Assembly (NCBI RefSeq): GCF_000334155.1
Contig: NZ_ANNK01000014.1
Location: 1 to 32,381 of the forward strand
DNA length: 32,381 bases
Direction: 5' to 3'
Source: Halalkalibacterium ligniniphilum
Lineage (GTDB): Bacteria; Bacillota; Bacilli; Bacillales; Bacillaceae_D
How positions within the stretch are numbered: position 1 is the stretch's first letter; every line of letters starts with the position of its first letter. Below, in pieces: positions 32,166 to 32,381 of the stretch. Position numbers and translations under genes: made by a program. The notes under the pieces were generated by a model. The model saw nothing but the letters and a program-made list of their open reading frames with translations. It had not been told where the DNA came from and made no database searches.

Positions 32166-32225
32166 TATCGATCATCGTTGTATCGTACTTTTTCCCGAGA
32201 TTTTAATGACAGAGAGGTGATCCAA

Positions 32226-32381
32226 TTGCCCGTTCAAGTTTTAATTAATCTCGCCATCGCATTTTTGTGGATGAATCTTCAGGATGAATTTAGCATCCTT
32301 ACCTTTACATCTGGGTTCCTAGTGGGAATTGCGATTATTTATAGCTTACGTCGTTTTTTTCCAACCCCTTTTTATATGAAG
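32226..32381 (+). CDS. mrpE: Mrp Na+/H+ antiporter subunit E, N-terminal part (partial)
   Basis: The first 52 codons of the next gene; it runs past the right edge. MPVQVLINLAIAFLWMNLQ and the segment FTSGFLVGIAIIYSLRRFFP match the two N-terminal membrane helices and the RRFFP turn of MrpE. The start is TTG at 32226, preceded by GAGAGGTGATCC (32213-32224); no ATG fits. mrpF and mrpG are expected beyond the window. Confidence 0.9.
   Translation, partial: MPVQVLINLAIAFLWMNLQDEFSILTFTSGFLVGIAIIYSLRRFFPTPFYMK

Overview
The window looks like chromosomal DNA from a motile, endospore-forming Bacillaceae member, probably an alkaliphile or haloalkaliphile related to Alkalihalobacillus/Halalkalibacter. 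The reasons are: moderate-to-low GC with strong AGGAGG-type ribosome sites; the conserved Bacillus block ywzB-ywmB-murA-spoIID-spoIIQ-spoIIID-mbl-flhO-flhP-fabZ; an Mrp Na+/H+ antiporter operon; and very acidic exported proteins. The genus is an inference. No rRNA, tRNA or CRISPR array was seen.

Layout. Bases 1-1695 are the end of a complex I operon (nuoM end, nuoN). Bases 2093-7346 hold ywzB, ywmB, murA, spoIID and spoIIQ (cell wall and engulfment/mother-cell functions). Bases 7463-9276 are an apparently intact IS200/IS605 element (tnpA plus tnpB, terminal hairpins and a predicted omega RNA). Bases 9340-11485 are an acetate-type symporter operon (DUF485 + SSS permease) with a CcpA-like operator. 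Bases 11486-12669 have no intact gene but carry a dispersed repeat and a probable decayed gene. Bases 12670-16942 hold spoIIID, mbl, flhO, flhP, an EpuA-family small membrane protein and fabZ, followed by a PAS-GGDEF-EAL protein. Bases 18884-25096 are an accessory stretch: GNAT, MOSC, PaiB-like protein, an Asn-rich KGG protein, a small membrane protein, a YqcI/YcgG protein, an acidic lipoprotein and a four-repeat NlpC/P60 cell-wall hydrolase. A KdpD-like universal stress protein (minus strand) diverges from the mrpABCDE operon, which runs off the right edge in mrpE.

The most interesting non-gene signal is the roughly 290-nt region just before mrpA. It folds by eye into a tightly packed three-way junction plus flanking hairpins and could be a cis-regulatory RNA for Na+/H+ homeostasis. 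Other signals are: two dispersed repeat families, one of which supplies the last codons of the paiB-like gene; a predicted TnpB guide that matches the IS's own right flank; an EAL domain missing catalytic residues; a short KGG protein with a sigma-B-like promoter; and a frameshifted coding remnant upstream of spoIIID. All structures, promoters and family names were read by eye; no search or folding program was run.
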